NCBI RefSeq assembly: GCF_002930615.1 | Contig: NZ_PSNX01000004.1 | Coordinates: forward strand, 186,001 to 250,000 | Direction: 5' to 3' | DNA from: Caldimonas caldifontis | Lineage (GTDB): Bacteria; Pseudomonadota; Gammaproteobacteria; Burkholderiales; Burkholderiaceae_C | Length of the DNA: 64,000 nt | Shown: positions 1-9,789 of the stretch, in pieces | How positions within the stretch are numbered: position 1 is the stretch's first letter | How the letters are laid out: each line of letters starts with the position of its first letter | Made by a program: the position numbers and the translations under genes | Notes under the pieces: model-generated | The model's database searches: none | What the model was told of the DNA's origin: nothing | Seen by the model: only the letters and a program-made list of their open reading frames with translations

Positions 1-14
1 ACTAGGCTTCAGGC

Positions 15-46
15 ATAATCGAGTAAATCACTCGGATTCATCCGAG
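15..46 (+). promoter_or_regulatory. Probable IscR operator upstream of iscR
   Basis: Two overlapping inverted repeats lie about 80-100 nt before iscR. The first is CGAGT-AAATC-ACTCG at 20-34. The second is CTCGGA-TTCA-TCCGAG at 31-46. Bases 15-39, beginning ATAATCGAGT, match the layout of the E. coli type 1 IscR box (ATA, pyrimidine-rich, GACT-N5-AGTC, then TAT) at most positions, with the central C/G pair swapped. Autorepression of isc by holo-IscR is established in enterobacteria. Its operation here is inferred from position and similarity. Confidence 0.65.
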
Positions 47-119
47 GGTTAACCCGGGCCACAAGCCGTTTTGGGTTCAACCGATCACCCCCAGGGGTGG
101 ACAGTACAAGGAGTTCGAC

Positions 120-653
120 ATGCGTCTTACCACCAAAGGCCGCTTTGCCGTCACCGCCATGATTGACCTCGCCCTGCGCGAGCATCAAGGGCCGGTGGCC
201 CTGGCCGCCATCAGCCAGCGTCAGCAGATCTCCTTGTCGTACCTGGAGCAACTGTTCGGCAAGCTGCGTCGCCATGAACTGGTCGAAAGCACCCGCGGCC
301 CCGGCGGCGGCTATTCGCTGGGCCGCAAGGCCGAGGACATCACCGTGGCCGACATCATCGTGGCCGTGGACGAACCCATCGACGCCACCGGCTGCGGTGG
401 CAAGGAAAACTGCATGGGTGACGACCAGGGCCGCTGCATGACGCACGACCTGTGGGCGAGCCTGAACGCCAAGATGATCGAGTACCTCGACTCCATCACC
501 CTGCGCAAGCTGGTGGAAGACCAGCTCGCCCGCGGCGTGTCGATCGAGGAGCAGCCGGTCAAGCGCGCCATTTCCAGCCAGCCGGTCGTCAAGCCGATCA
601 AGGTGAACGCGCCGAATTCGGTGTTTGCCCTGGGCAACGCCTTCTCGAAGTAA
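120..653 (+). CDS. iscR: IscR, Rrf2-family Fe-S cluster regulator
   Basis: This 177-residue Rrf2-family repressor senses the cell's Fe-S status and heads the isc operon. The N-terminal winged helix (about residues 1-80) has the family opening MRLTTKGRFAV and a glycine-rich wing (GPGGGYSLGR). Cluster ligands C92, C98 and C106 are followed by H109, matching the three-cysteine one-histidine pattern of the [2Fe-2S] site. The last spacing is two residues longer than in E. coli. A strong ribosome site (AAGGAG) lies 6 nt before the ATG. iscS follows after about 50 nt, so the genes are probably cotranscribed and autoregulated through the palindromes at 15-46. Confidence 0.96.
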   Translation: MRLTTKGRFAVTAMIDLALREHQGPVALAAISQRQQISLSYLEQLFGKLRRHELVESTRGPGGGYSLGRKAEDITVADIIVAVDEPIDATGCGGKENCMGDDQGRCMTHDLWASLNAKMIEYLDSITLRKLVEDQLARGVSIEEQPVKRAISSQPVVKPIKVNAPNSVFALGNAFSK

Positions 654-704
654 GCCTTTTCCTGCCGACAGGGGCCGCAGAGCCCCGGGTTTCGAGCACA
701 CACG

Positions 705-1925
705 ATGGACATGACCCCGCATTTCCCGATCTACATGGACTATGGCGCCACGACGCCGGTGGACCCTCGCGTGGTGGACGCGATGATCCCCTGGCTGCGT
801 GAGCATTTCGGCAACCCGGCCTCGCGCAGCCACGCCTGGGGCTGGGAGGCCGAAGAAGCCGTCGAGAAGGCCCGGGCCCAGGTGGCCGAGCTCATCGGCG
901 CCGACCCGCGCGAGATCGTCTGGACCTCCGGGGCCACCGAATCCAACAACCTGGCGATCAAGGGCGCCGCCCAGTTCTACAAGGGCAAGGGCAAGCACCT
1001 GGTCACGGTGAAGACCGAGCACAAGGCCGTGCTCGACACCATGCGCGAACTCGAGCGCCAGGGCTTCGAGGTGACCTATCTCGATGTGCAGGAAGACGGC
1101 CTGCTCGATCTCGACCGCTTCAAGGATGCGCTGCGCCCGGACACCATCCTGGCCTCGGTGATGTTCGTGAACAATGAGATCGGCGTGATCCAGGACATCG
1201 CGGCCATTGGGGCGATCTGCCGCGAGCGCGGCATCATCTTTCACGTCGATGCCGCCCAGGCCACGGGCAAGGTGGCAATCGATCTGGCCCGTCTGCCGGT
1301 GGACCTGATGAGCCTGGCCTCGCACAAGACCTACGGCCCCAAGGGCATCGGGGCCCTGTACGTGCGCCGCAAGCCGCGTGTGCGCCTGGAAGCCCAGATG
1401 CACGGCGGCGGCCATGAGCGCGGCATGCGCTCGGGCACGCTGCCCACGCACCAGATCGTCGGCATGGGCGAGGCTTTCCGCATCGCCCGCGAAGAGATGG
1501 GGACCGAACTCGAACGCATCCGCATGCTCCAGCAGCGCCTGCTCAAGGGGATCCAGGACATCGAGCAGGTCTTCATCAACGGCCACCTCGAAAAGCGCGT
1601 GCCGCACAACGTGAACGCCTCGTTCAACTTCGTCGAGGGCGAGTCGCTGATCATGGGAATCAAGGGCATCGCCGTGTCTTCGGGCTCGGCCTGCACCTCG
1701 GCCAGCCTGGAGCCCAGCTATGTGCTGCGCGCCCTGGGCCGCAGCGATGAACTGGCCCATTCGAGCCTGCGCATGACCATCGGCCGTTTCACGACCGAGG
1801 AAGAGATCGATTACGCGGTGGCCACGCTGAAGGACCGGGTGGCCAAGCTTCGTGAACTGTCCCCGCTGTGGGAGATGTACCAGGACGGCGTGGATCTCAG
1901 CACGATCCAGTGGACCGCCCATTGA
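705..1925 (+). CDS. iscS: IscS, cysteine desulfurase
   Basis: IscS is a PLP enzyme that removes sulfur from L-cysteine and hands the persulfide to IscU for Fe-S cluster building, and to tRNA thiolation partners. At 406 residues it is close to the E. coli length of 404. The PLP lysine is K208 in SHKTYGPKG. The mobile persulfide cysteine is C330 in [10 protein letters not shown]. The C-terminal partner-docking region is intact. The ATG at 705 gives an N-terminus ([20 protein letters not shown]) that aligns with the family, although the ribosome site is weak. It is second gene of the isc operon. Confidence 0.97.
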   Translation: MDMTPHFPIYMDYGATTPVDPRVVDAMIPWLREHFGNPASRSHAWGWEAEEAVEKARAQVAELIGADPREIVWTSGATESNNLAIKGAAQFYKGKGKHLVTVKTEHKAVLDTMRELERQGFEVTYLDVQEDGLLDLDRFKDALRPDTILASVMFVNNEIGVIQDIAAIGAICRERGIIFHVDAAQATGKVAIDLARLPVDLMSLASHKTYGPKGIGALYVRRKPRVRLEAQMHGGGHERGMRSGTLPTHQIVGMGEAFRIAREEMGTELERIRMLQQRLLKGIQDIEQVFINGHLEKRVPHNVNASFNFVEGESLIMGIKGIAVSSGSACTSASLEPSYVLRALGRSDELAHSSLRMTIGRFTTEEEIDYAVATLKDRVAKLRELSPLWEMYQDGVDLSTIQWTAH

Positions 1926-1965
1926 TCGAGCGCATTGAGCGAACAAGAGCAGTAGGAGAGCGACC

Positions 1966-2376
1966 ATGGCATACAGCGACAAAGTCATCGACCATTACGA
2001 GAATCCGCGCAACGTGGGTTCCTTCGAGAAGGGCGACTCCAATGTGGGCACCGGCATGGTGGGCGCTCCCGCCTGTGGCGATGTGATGAAGCTGCAAATC
2101 AAGGTGAACCCCGCCACCGGCGTGATCGAGGATGCCCGCTTCAAGACCTATGGCTGTGGTTCGGCCATCGCATCGAGCTCACTCGTGACCGAATGGGTCA
2201 AGGGCAAGACGCTCGACGAGGCGATGAACCTGAAGAACACGCAGATCGCCGAGGAACTGGCGCTGCCGCCGGTCAAGATTCATTGCTCCATCCTGGCCGA
2301 GGATGCGATCAAGGCGGCGGTGAGCGACTACAAGGCCAAGGCCGGCGCTTCGACCACCGCCCAGCAGACTCACTGA
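1966..2376 (+). CDS. iscU: IscU, Fe-S cluster scaffold
   Basis: IscU is the scaffold on which [2Fe-2S] and [4Fe-4S] clusters are built before transfer by HscA/HscB. Ligand residues C37 and D39 (GAPACGD), the YGCGSA cysteine and the late cysteine in KIHCS are all present. The preceding LPPVK is the HscA recognition motif. It has 136 residues, slightly longer than the usual ~128, because of a Ser/Thr/Gln tail ([10 protein letters not shown]) with no known role. A good ribosome site (TAGGAGAG) precedes the ATG. Confidence 0.97.
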   Translation: MAYSDKVIDHYENPRNVGSFEKGDSNVGTGMVGAPACGDVMKLQIKVNPATGVIEDARFKTYGCGSAIASSSLVTEWVKGKTLDEAMNLKNTQIAEELALPPVKIHCSILAEDAIKAAVSDYKAKAGASTTAQQTH

Positions 2377-2380
2377 CGCC

Positions 2381-2704
2381 ATGGCCGTGACCCTGACCGA
2401 GGCGGCAGCCCGCCACGTGACCCGCTACCTGAGCCGTCGCGGCAAGGGGGTGGGGGTGCGCCTGGGCGTGAAGACCACCGGCTGCTCGGGCCTGGCCTAC
2501 AAGCTCGAGTACGCCGACGAGGTGGCACCCGAGGATCATGTCTTCGAAGGCCACGGCGTCAAGATCCTGATCGACCCGAAGAGCCTGCCCTACCTGGAAG
2601 GTACCGAGCTCGATTTCGTGCGTGAGGGGCTGAACGAGGGCTTCAAGTTCAACAACCCGAACGAGAAGGACCGGTGCGGCTGCGGGGAATCCTTCCGCAT
2701 CTGA
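2381..2704 (+). CDS. iscA: IscA, A-type Fe-S carrier
   Basis: IscA is a 107-residue A-type carrier that receives clusters or iron and delivers them to target apoproteins. The three conserved cysteines are visible: one in [13 protein letters not shown] and two in the C-terminal CGCGESF. The gene starts 4 nt after the iscU stop, so translational coupling is likely. The order iscU-iscA-hscB is the standard proteobacterial isc arrangement. Confidence 0.96.
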   Translation: MAVTLTEAAARHVTRYLSRRGKGVGVRLGVKTTGCSGLAYKLEYADEVAPEDHVFEGHGVKILIDPKSLPYLEGTELDFVREGLNEGFKFNNPNEKDRCGCGESFRI

Positions 2705-2782
2705 GCCCGCTTCTGAAGTCGATCCTCGGGCCGCGTCCCGCCAATGGCGGCGCGGCCCTTGTCTTGTTTCCGTGGATGGTGC

Positions 2783-3301
2783 ATGAATCTCCAGGCCAAT
2801 GATTTCGATCTGTTCGAGCTGCCGCAGCGGCATGCACTCGACCGTGCAGAACTGGACGCGCGCTGGAAATCGCTGCAGGCCCGCGTGCATCCCGACCGCT
2901 TTGCGGCCGAAGGCCCGGCGGCCCAGCGGGTGGCCATGCAGTGGGCGGTGCGTGTCAACGAGGCCTACCACCGCCTCAAGGATCCGCTGCGCCGGGGCGC
3001 CTACCTGTGCGAGCTGCGCGGAGCACCGATCGACGCCCACCACAACACGGCGATGCCGGCCGACTTCCTGATGCAGCAGATGGCCTGGCGCGAGGCGCTG
3101 GACGACGCGCACGACGAGGCCGCTTTGCAGGCGCTGTCCGACGAGGTGCAGGCCGAGCGTGAACAGCGGCTCGCTGCGCTGCAGGCCCTGCTGGACGATC
3201 GGGGCGATGCTACTGCCGCCGCCGGCCAGGTGAGAGCCCTCATGTTCATCGAGCGCTTTGCCGACGAGGTGGAGCGGCGTTTCGACACCCTGGGACAATA
3301 G
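2783..3301 (+). CDS. hscB: HscB, J-domain co-chaperone for Fe-S assembly
   Basis: HscB is the DnaJ-like co-chaperone that brings IscU to HscA and stimulates its ATPase. The J domain occupies roughly the first 75 residues and contains the diagnostic HPD motif (HPDRF). The C-terminal helical part ([16 protein letters not shown]) is the IscU-binding region. The reading frame is open further upstream, but the ATG at 2783 gives [17 protein letters not shown], which matches family N-termini, and 172 residues, the normal size. It ends 5 nt before hscA. Confidence 0.95.
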   Translation: MNLQANDFDLFELPQRHALDRAELDARWKSLQARVHPDRFAAEGPAAQRVAMQWAVRVNEAYHRLKDPLRRGAYLCELRGAPIDAHHNTAMPADFLMQQMAWREALDDAHDEAALQALSDEVQAEREQRLAALQALLDDRGDATAAAGQVRALMFIERFADEVERRFDTLGQ

Positions 3302-3306
3302 GGCGC

Positions 3307-5163
3307 ATGGCACTCCTGCAGATTTCCGAACCCGGCCAATCGCCCGACCCGCACCAGCGGCGTCTGGCGGTGGGCATTGATCTGGGTACCACTCACTCCC
3401 TCGTGGCTGCCGTGCGCCATGGTTCGCCCGAATGCCTGCCCGACGGACAAGGCCGCGTCATCCTGCCCTCGGCCGTGCGCTACCTGGGCGAGGGGCGTCG
3501 CGCCATCGGCCACGAGGCCCTGGCGACCCAGGCCGAAGACCCCGAGAACACCATCGTCTCGGTCAAGCGCTTCATGGGCCGGCGTCTGTCCGACATCCAA
3601 GGGCGCGAGAAGCTGCCCTACCACTTCATCGACCAGCCCGGCATGGTGGCCATTGCCACGCGCGATGGCGAGAAGTCGCCGGTGGAGGTCTCGGCCGAGA
3701 TCCTCGCCACCCTGCGCTACCGCGCCGAAGACAGCTTCAACGACGACGTCTTCGGCGCGGTGATCACCGTGCCGGCCTACTTCGACGATGCGCAGCGCCA
3801 GGCCACCAAGGACGCGGCGCGGCTGGCGGGTCTGAACGTGCTGCGCCTGATCAACGAACCCACGGCCGCGGCCATCGCCTATGGCCTGGAGCATGGCTCC
3901 GAGGGTCTGTACGCCGTCTATGACCTCGGTGGTGGTACCTTCGACATCTCGCTGCTGCGCCTGTCGCAGGGAGTGTTCGAGGTGGTGGCGACCGCTGGCG
4001 ACACGGCCCTGGGCGGTGACGACATCGACCACGCCCTGGCCGACTGGGCGCTGGCGCAGGCCGGTCTGGCGGCCCGCTCGGCGCAGGACAAGCGTTCGGT
4101 GCTGGTGGCGGCACGCCGGGCCAAGGAAGCCTTGTCGGCGGACGATCGCACGGTGATGCAATGCCCGGTGGGTGACCGGGATCTGGCCGTGCCAGTGTCC
4201 CGGGCGCAGCTTGACGCCCTGGCACAGCCCTTTGTCGATCGCACCCTGGCCACGGTGCGCAAGGTGCTGCGCGATGCCAGGGCCCCCATCGAGGAGGTGC
4301 AAGGGGTGGTGATGGTGGGGGGCTCCACCCGCATGCCCCTGGTGCGCGAGGCTGTGGGCCGTTATTTCGGCCGAGAGCCGCTGGTGGACCTCAATCCCGA
4401 CGAGGTCGTGGCTTTGGGAGCGGCCATCCAGGCACATGCCCTGGCCGGCAATGCGGGTGCCGACGAACTGCTGCTGCTCGATGTGATTCCGCTGTCGCTG
4501 GGGCTGGAGACCATGGGCGGGCTGGTGGAGCGCATCATCCCGCGCAACAGCACCATTCCCACGGCGCGGGCCCAGGACTTCACCACTTTCAAGGATGGCC
4601 AGACCGCGATGGCCATCCATGTGGTGCAAGGCGAGCGCGAGCAGGTGGAACACTGCCGGTCGCTGGCGCGCTTCGAACTGCGAGGCATCCCGCCCATGGC
4701 GGCGGGGGCTGCGCGCATCCGCGTGAGCTTCGCGGTGGATGCCGATGGCCTGCTGCAGGTGTCGGCCCGGGAAGAGACCTCGGGTGTGGAAGCGACAGTG
4801 AGCGTCAAGCCCAGCTACGGCCTCAGCGACGACCAGATCGCCCGCATGCTGCAGGAAGGTTTTGCCACGGCCGAGGCCGACATGAAAGACCGCGCCTTGC
4901 GTGAGGCCCGCGTCGAGGCCGAGCGCATGCTGCTGGCCACACAGTCGGCGCTGGACAAGGACGGTGACCTGCTGTCGCCAGCCGAACTTCAGGACATCGA
5001 GGCCCAGATGCAGCACCTGCGCGAAGCCGCTGCCGGCGACGATCATCACGCCATCGAGGCCGCCACCAAGGCGCTGGCAGAGGGCACCGAAGCCTTTGCC
5101 GCCGAGCGCATGAACCGCAGCATTCGAGAGGCCCTGTCCGGCCGCAAGCTCGAAGAGCTCTGA
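3307..5163 (+). CDS. hscA: HscA, Hsp70-type chaperone for Fe-S proteins
   Basis: HscA is a specialised Hsp70 that binds the LPPVK loop of IscU and drives cluster release with ATP. It has 618 residues, normal for the family. The ATPase domain (about residues 20-380) begins [13 protein letters not shown] and includes the phosphate-binding [11 protein letters not shown]. The substrate-binding beta domain (about 390-510) and helical lid follow. There is no Shine-Dalgarno sequence. Instead GACAAT at 3294-3299 ends 7 nt before the ATG, so an internal promoter giving a leaderless transcript is possible. That hexamer also encodes the last codons of hscB, so chance is a real alternative here. Confidence 0.97.
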   Translation: MALLQISEPGQSPDPHQRRLAVGIDLGTTHSLVAAVRHGSPECLPDGQGRVILPSAVRYLGEGRRAIGHEALATQAEDPENTIVSVKRFMGRRLSDIQGREKLPYHFIDQPGMVAIATRDGEKSPVEVSAEILATLRYRAEDSFNDDVFGAVITVPAYFDDAQRQATKDAARLAGLNVLRLINEPTAAAIAYGLEHGSEGLYAVYDLGGGTFDISLLRLSQGVFEVVATAGDTALGGDDIDHALADWALAQAGLAARSAQDKRSVLVAARRAKEALSADDRTVMQCPVGDRDLAVPVSRAQLDALAQPFVDRTLATVRKVLRDARAPIEEVQGVVMVGGSTRMPLVREAVGRYFGREPLVDLNPDEVVALGAAIQAHALAGNAGADELLLLDVIPLSLGLETMGGLVERIIPRNSTIPTARAQDFTTFKDGQTAMAIHVVQGEREQVEHCRSLARFELRGIPPMAAGAARIRVSFAVDADGLLQVSAREETSGVEATVSVKPSYGLSDDQIARMLQEGFATAEADMKDRALREARVEAERMLLATQSALDKDGDLLSPAELQDIEAQMQHLREAAAGDDHHAIEAATKALAEGTEAFAAERMNRSIREALSGRKLEEL

Positions 5164-5183
5164 CAAAGACCCACGAGACCTCC

Positions 5184-5522
5184 ATGCCAGTCATCAAGAT
5201 CCTGCCGCACAGCGAGTACTGCCCCGAGGGTGCCGAGATCGAGGCACCTGCCGGCACCTCGATCTGTGAAGCCCTGCTCGACCACGACATCGAGATCGAG
5301 CATGCCTGCGAGATGAGCTGCGCCTGCACCACCTGCCACGTGATCGTGCGCCAGGGCTATGAATCGCTCAACGAGCCCGACGAGAGCGAGGAAGACATGC
5401 TCGACCGCGCCTGGGGCCTGGAGCCTCAGTCGCGCCTGTCCTGTCAGGCCATCCTGGCGCAAAAGGATGTGACGATCGAGATCCCGAAGTACTCGATCAA
5501 CCACGCCAAGGAAAATCACTGA
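5184..5522 (+). CDS. fdx: Fdx, ISC-type [2Fe-2S] ferredoxin
   Basis: This 112-residue adrenodoxin-type ferredoxin supplies electrons for Fe-S cluster assembly on IscU. The cluster ligands follow the CX5CX2C...C pattern (CEMSCACTTC, then LSCQ). It closes the isc operon. No iscX follows, and dnaQ begins 25 nt later with its own promoter-like element. IscX is often missing outside gammaproteobacteria, so its absence is not evidence of damage. Confidence 0.96.
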   Translation: MPVIKILPHSEYCPEGAEIEAPAGTSICEALLDHDIEIEHACEMSCACTTCHVIVRQGYESLNEPDESEEDMLDRAWGLEPQSRLSCQAILAQKDVTIEIPKYSINHAKENH

Positions 5523-5547
5523 GCGCGGCCCGGCCGATAATCCCGGC

Positions 5548-6255
5548 ATGACTCGCCAGATCTTCTTCGACACCGAAACCACCGGGCTGAACCCCGAGGC
5601 GGGCGACCGCATCATCGAGATCGGCTGCGTGGAGTTCGTGAACCGACGCCCGACGGGGAACAACAAGCACTTCTACATCAACCCCGAGCGCGCCAATCAC
5701 GAGGACGCCGTGAAGATCCATGGCCTGACCGACGAGTTCCTGGCCGACAAGCCGGTGTTTGCTGCCATCGCGGACGAGTTGATGACCTACCTCGAGGGTG
5801 CCGAGGTGCTGATCCACAACGCCAGCTTCGATCTCGGCTTCATGGATGCGGAGCTGCGCCGCCTGGGGCGTCCGCGCTTTTCCGAACACCGTCTGACGGT
5901 GACGGATACCTTGCTGATGGCCCGCGAGATGTTCCCGGGCAAGTCCAACTCCCTCGACGCGCTGTGCCGCAGGTTGGAGGTGGACAACTCCAACCGCAGC
6001 CTGCACGGCGCCCTGCTCGATGCGGGTCTGCTGGCCGAGGTCTACATCCAGATGACCCGCGGCCAGGAGTCGCTGGTGATCGAGGCCGAGGAGGGTGGCA
6101 CCGCTGAAGTCCAGGTGTCTCGCATCGACCTGCGCCAGTTCACGCTGCCGGTGCTGGCGCCGACCGAGGCCGAAGCCGTGGCGCACGAGAAGCTGCTGGA
6201 AGACCTCGACAAATCTTCCAAGGGCAAGACACTCTGGCGAAAACTTATGGCATAA
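5548..6255 (+). CDS. dnaQ: DnaQ, DNA polymerase III epsilon (proofreading) subunit
   Basis: DnaQ is the 3'-5' exonuclease that proofreads within the Pol III core. It has 235 residues. Exonuclease motif I is FFDTETTGLNPEAGDRIIEI, motif II is around HNASFDLGFMDAEL, and the DEDDh histidine lies in HGALLDA. The C-terminal ~50 residues (RQFTLPVLAPTEAEAVAHEK onward) correspond to the alpha-subunit binding tail. GATAAT at 5536-5541 ends 6 nt before the ATG and no ribosome site is visible, suggesting a leaderless message. The stop codon overlaps the probable -10 (CATAAT, 6251-6256) of the following tRNA-Val. Confidence 0.95.
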   Translation: MTRQIFFDTETTGLNPEAGDRIIEIGCVEFVNRRPTGNNKHFYINPERANHEDAVKIHGLTDEFLADKPVFAAIADELMTYLEGAEVLIHNASFDLGFMDAELRRLGRPRFSEHRLTVTDTLLMAREMFPGKSNSLDALCRRLEVDNSNRSLHGALLDAGLLAEVYIQMTRGQESLVIEAEEGGTAEVQVSRIDLRQFTLPVLAPTEAEAVAHEKLLEDLDKSSKGKTLWRKLMA

Positions 6256-6304
6256 TTTTGGTTTTTCGGGAGAACTGCACCGCAGGCTTCCGGAACCGGT
6301 TCCC

Positions 6305-6379
6305 GGGTGGTTAGCTCAGCGGTAGAGCACTGCCTTCACACGGCAGGGGTCACAGGTTCAATCCCTGTACCACCCACCA
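6305..6379 (+). tRNA. tRNA-Val (anticodon CAC)
   Basis: A 75-nt cloverleaf is readable. The acceptor stem GGGTGGT pairs with ACCACCC, the anticodon arm is CTGCC-TTCACAC-GGCAG, and the T loop carries GGTTCAATCC. The anticodon CAC reads GUG valine codons. CCA is encoded at 6377-6379. A likely -10 (CATAAT, 6251-6256) overlaps the end of dnaQ, giving a leader of about 40 nt. Confidence 0.97.
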
Positions 6380-6387
6380 ACTGAATC

Positions 6388-6425
6388 AAGGGCCTAGCAG
6401 CGATGCTAGGCCCTTCTTTCTTTCT
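6388..6425 (+). terminator. Rho-independent terminator after tRNA-Val
   Basis: A perfect 12-bp stem, AAGGGCCTAGCA (6388-6399) with TGCTAGGCCCTT (6404-6415), encloses a GCGA tetraloop. It is followed by the pyrimidine run CTTTCTTTCT. This is a textbook intrinsic terminator for the tRNA transcript. Confidence 0.92.
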
Positions 6426-6495
6426 GGGACGCGAGGAGCCAACCGCGTAGTTGCCACAGGGTGATCGGCGCCGCCCCCCGCGCCACAATAGGGCC

Positions 6496-7329
6496 ATGCG
6501 TTACGTCACCAGCCGACCCGGCACCACCCCGGTGGTGCTTGATTCCCCGCACAGCGGCACCTGGTACCCTGACGACTTCGGCCATGCCTGCGACCTGGCC
6601 GTGCTGCGTCGCGCCGAGGACACCCACGTCGAAAAGCTCTACGACTTTGCGCCCGGGCTGGGCGTGGGCTGGGTGGAGGCCCATTTCCCGCGCAGCTATC
6701 TCGACGTCAACCGCAACCTCACGGAGCTGGACGAGACGCTGCTCGACGCGCCCTGGCCCGACCCGTTGGAGGCGGGTGCCAAGGTTCGCCTGGGCAAAGG
6801 GCTGGTGTGGCGGCTCACCGACGACGGGGTGCCGCTGTATGCCCGCCAGCTGACGGTGGAAGAGGTTCAGCGTCGCATCGAGTGCTGCTGGCGCCCCTAC
6901 CACGAGGCCCTGGCGCAGCAGGTGCAGGCTGCGCACCAGCGCCACGGCTATTGCATCCATATCAACTGCCACTCCATGCCTGGGGTGGCGGCGTCCCATG
7001 CGACCGAATTCCCCGGCATGGAGCATCCGGACTTCGTGATCGGTGACCGCGACGGCACGACGGCCCACCCGGCCCTCACGCGCTGGATGGCGGACTACCT
7101 GCAGGCCCAGGGGCACAGCGTCCACATCAACCATCCCTACAAGGGTGTGGAGATCGTGCGACGCCATGGTCTGCCGTCCCAGCACCGGCACTCCATCCAG
7201 CTGGAGGTGAATCGCCGGCTCTACATGGACGAGGTGACGCTCGAGCCTCACGAAGGCTTCGGCCCGCTCAAGCTGCTGTTGCTGGACTTCGTGCGCGAAC
7301 TGCTGTCGCTCGACCCGCGCCGCCTCTAG
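6496..7329 (+). CDS. N-formylglutamate amidohydrolase family protein
   Basis: This 277-residue protein belongs to the N-formylglutamate amidohydrolase (HutG-type) family, zinc-dependent hydrolases that release formate from N-formyl-L-glutamate in histidine breakdown. Visible motifs are VVLDSPHSGTWYP near the N-terminus and HINCHSMPG mid-protein, both typical metal or substrate-binding segments. No other hut gene is nearby, so the true substrate is open. The ATG at 6496 is preferred over upstream in-frame codons because it gives the family start. CACAAT at 6484-6489 ends 6 nt before it, suggesting leaderless transcription. It is convergent with pyrD. Confidence 0.85.
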   Translation: MRYVTSRPGTTPVVLDSPHSGTWYPDDFGHACDLAVLRRAEDTHVEKLYDFAPGLGVGWVEAHFPRSYLDVNRNLTELDETLLDAPWPDPLEAGAKVRLGKGLVWRLTDDGVPLYARQLTVEEVQRRIECCWRPYHEALAQQVQAAHQRHGYCIHINCHSMPGVAASHATEFPGMEHPDFVIGDRDGTTAHPALTRWMADYLQAQGHSVHINHPYKGVEIVRRHGLPSQHRHSIQLEVNRRLYMDEVTLEPHEGFGPLKLLLLDFVRELLSLDPRRL

Positions 7330-7346
7330 AGGCGTTCGAGAGGGAG

Positions 7347-8384
7347 TCAGCGCGACTTGAGTGCTAACGCCGCCTCACGCACCAGCCCCGGGCCGCGGTA
7401 GATGAGACCGGTGTAGATCTGCACGAGGTCGGCGCCGGCGGCGAGCTTCGCACGCGCATCCTCCCCGCTCATCACGCCGCCCACGCCGATGATGGGGTAG
7501 CCCGGGCCCAGGGCGGCACGCAGGGCGGCGATGACGCGGTTGCTGGCCTCGAACACCGGCCGTCCGCTCAGGCCGCCTGCTTCCTGACCGTGCGGCAGGT
7601 GGGCCACGGCCTCGCGGGCGATGGTGGTGTTGGTGGCGATCACGCCGTCGATACCGTGGCGCTGCAAGGTCGCAGCGATCACGTCGATCTGGGACTCGTC
7701 CAGGTCGGGGGCGATCTTCACGAACATCGGCACCGAGCGGCCCTGGGCGTGCACCAGCGCCTGGCGGCGCGCCTGCAGGGCACCCAGGAGGTCGTCCAGG
7801 GCCTGGTCCGACTGCAGCGCACGCAGGTTCTGGGTGTTGGGCGAGGAGATGTTCACCGTCACATAGTCGGCATGCGGGAAGACGCCGTCCAGGCCGATGA
7901 GGTAGTCGTCCACGGCACGCTCGATGGGCGTGCTGGCGTTCTTGCCGATGTTCAGGCCCAGGATGCCGCCGCTGCTGCGAAAGCGGGCCTGACGGACGTT
8001 GGCGATGAAGGTGTCCAGCCCGTCGTTGTTGAAGCCCAGCCGGTTGATCAGCGCATCGGCCTGCGGCAGGCGGAACATGCGCGGCTTCGGGTTGCCCGGC
8101 TGAGGCTTGGGCGTGACGGTGCCCACTTCGATGAAGCCAAAGCCCATGGCCGCCAGGCCATCGATGCAGCGGCCGTTCTTGTCCAGCCCCGCGGCCAGAC
8201 CCACGCGGTTGGGAAAGCGCAGCCCCGCCACGGTGACCGGGTCGTCCACGCGCGATTCGCCGTAGACGCAGGACAGCGGCGTGCGCTGCGTGCGCGCCAG
8301 CGCGGCCAGGGTCAGCTCATGGGCGTGCTCGGGGTCCAGGCCGAAGAGAAAAGGGCGGGCGAGGGCGTAGGGCAAGAGGGACAT
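7347..8384 (-). CDS. pyrD: PyrD, quinone-dependent dihydroorotate dehydrogenase (class 2)
   Basis: PyrD oxidises dihydroorotate to orotate at the inner membrane and passes electrons to quinone, in pyrimidine synthesis. It has 345 residues. The short N-terminal membrane-associating helix ([20 protein letters not shown]) marks class 2. FMN-binding and catalytic segments include [20 protein letters not shown], the [11 protein letters not shown] region with the catalytic serine, and [19 protein letters not shown] near the C-terminus. rpiA is divergent, with about 66 nt between the start codons. Confidence 0.97.
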   Translation of the reverse strand: MSLLPYALARPFLFGLDPEHAHELTLAALARTQRTPLSCVYGESRVDDPVTVAGLRFPNRVGLAAGLDKNGRCIDGLAAMGFGFIEVGTVTPKPQPGNPKPRMFRLPQADALINRLGFNNDGLDTFIANVRQARFRSSGGILGLNIGKNASTPIERAVDDYLIGLDGVFPHADYVTVNISSPNTQNLRALQSDQALDDLLGALQARRQALVHAQGRSVPMFVKIAPDLDESQIDVIAATLQRHGIDGVIATNTTIAREAVAHLPHGQEAGGLSGRPVFEASNRVIAALRAALGPGYPIIGVGGVMSGEDARAKLAAGADLVQIYTGLIYRGPGLVREAALALKSR

Positions 8385-8450
8385 GGGCGGTCGGTCCGGG
8401 ATAATCGCGGGATTGTCTCAAACACGCGGGCACCGCTGCCCATCGATTCC

Positions 8451-9110
8451 ATGACGCAAGACGAACTCAAGGCCCTCGTGGGGCGAGCGGCCATCGACCA
8501 CGTGGTGCCCGGCAGCATCGTGGGGGTGGGCACGGGCTCGACGGTGAACTGCTTCATCGACGAGCTGGCGAAGATCAAGGACCGCATCGCCGGGGCGGTG
8601 TCGAGTTCGGTCAAGAGCACCGAGCGTCTCGTGGCGCACGGCATTCCCGTCTTCGACGCGAACGAGGTCGAATCGGTGCCGGTCTACATCGATGGCGCGG
8701 ACGAGATCGACCATCGCGGCCACATGATCAAGGGCGGCGGCGCCGCGCTCACGCGCGAGAAGATCGTGGCCGATCTGGCGCAGCGTTTTGTGTGCATTGC
8801 CGATGCCTCCAAGCTGGTGGACACGCTGGGGGCTTTTCCGCTGCCGGTGGAGGTGATCCCGATGGCGCGGGCCCAGGTGATGCGCCGCCTCGCCGCACTG
8901 GGGGGCACCCCCCGTTTGCGCGAAGGGGTGATCACCGACAACGGCAATCTGATCGTAGACGTGAGCGGCCTGCGCATCACCGAGCCGCTGGCGATGGAGG
9001 CCGACATCAACCAATGGCCGGGGGTGGTCACGGTGGGCATCTTTGCACGGCACCGTGCCAGCCTGTGTCTGCTGGGCACTCCCGAAGGCGTGCGCCAGCT
9101 CAATTTCTGA
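8451..9110 (+). CDS. rpiA: RpiA, ribose-5-phosphate isomerase A
   Basis: RpiA interconverts ribulose 5-phosphate and ribose 5-phosphate in the pentose phosphate pathway. The ATG at 8451 ([16 protein letters not shown]) gives 219 residues, the normal size. The phosphate-binding loop ([14 protein letters not shown]), the catalytic DGADEID segment and the [14 protein letters not shown] motif are intact. It is divergent from pyrD and convergent with the glutaredoxin-like gene, whose stop lies only 9 nt away. Confidence 0.97.
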   Translation: MTQDELKALVGRAAIDHVVPGSIVGVGTGSTVNCFIDELAKIKDRIAGAVSSSVKSTERLVAHGIPVFDANEVESVPVYIDGADEIDHRGHMIKGGGAALTREKIVADLAQRFVCIADASKLVDTLGAFPLPVEVIPMARAQVMRRLAALGGTPRLREGVITDNGNLIVDVSGLRITEPLAMEADINQWPGVVTVGIFARHRASLCLLGTPEGVRQLNF

Positions 9111-9119
9111 GGGGGCGCG

Positions 9120-9755
9120 TCAGAACCGGAAGCCGGGGGGCGCGTTGCCCGCGGGCGGCGGCGGCACCGAGGGACTGGTGGCTTGCGCGGCGGGAGCCGC
9201 CGCATCCGGTGCCGGCTGGGCTGGGGTCGTGGTGGCCACCAGCGGCGTGGCCGCCGGGAAGCTGTAGGTTGCCGGCAGCTGAGACTGCTTGGGGTAGCCC
9301 GCGGCGTCGAGGTAACCGTTCCATTCGCTGGGGGAGTAGCCGCGCAGGGTCTGGCGGCCCACGGTGAGGACGGGGACTTCACTGCCGCCGGCCAGCCGGG
9401 TCAGCGCCTCGGTGTCGGCGTTGGACGCTATGGTGCGTTCCGTGTGTGGGATGCCCCGCTGGCGCAGCAGGTTGCGTCCCGCGTCGCAGGGTTGGCATCC
9501 GGATGAGGTGTACAGCACCACCGGGAAGCGCGAGGCCACCTGGCGCAACTCGAAGGGCAGGGCGGTCTGGTCCCCGCCCGACGGACCCGAACCTCGGTTC
9601 CCCACTGGACGCACGTCATTGGATTGCACCGGCGGCCGGTCGGTGTAGGTGACCTTGCCGTCAGGGCCGACCACCTTGTATTGAGCGAAGGGTGCCGTGG
9701 TGGCCAGCAGGCCCAGCATGCATCCCCCAACCAGCCGTTGAACGGGTCGCTTCAT
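9120..9755 (-). CDS. Exported DUF4124-glutaredoxin fusion protein
   Basis: This 211-residue protein has a signal peptide (MKRPVQRLVGG to about TTAPFAQ). Next comes a DUF4124-like segment (YKVVGPDGKVTYTDRPP, about residues 25-50). A glutaredoxin-like domain follows (about 75-155) with a CxxC redox site in SSGCQPCDAGRNLL and the typical VPVLTVG cis-proline region. The tail is Pro/Ala-rich (PAPDAAAPAAQ, then PPPPAGNAPPGFRF). A strong ribosome site (AAGGAGG) supports the start at 9755. A periplasmic thiol-disulfide role is inferred from the domains; the partner is unknown. Confidence 0.8.
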   Translation of the reverse strand: MKRPVQRLVGGCMLGLLATTAPFAQYKVVGPDGKVTYTDRPPVQSNDVRPVGNRGSGPSGGDQTALPFELRQVASRFPVVLYTSSGCQPCDAGRNLLRQRGIPHTERTIASNADTEALTRLAGGSEVPVLTVGRQTLRGYSPSEWNGYLDAAGYPKQSQLPATYSFPAATPLVATTTPAQPAPDAAAPAAQATSPSVPPPPAGNAPPGFRF

Positions 9756-9789
9756 GCGTCCTCCTTGTTCATCAACAAAAGATGCTAGC

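Noticed and set aside
9-1988. Long open frame antisense to iscR-iscS (about 660 codons)
   Set aside because: It is a by-product of high-GC codon bias opposite clearly conserved genes. The translation is His/Leu/Arg-rich with no recognisable domain. The same applies to long antisense frames at 10027-13461, 22946-25066, 30006-31907 and 46975-49302.
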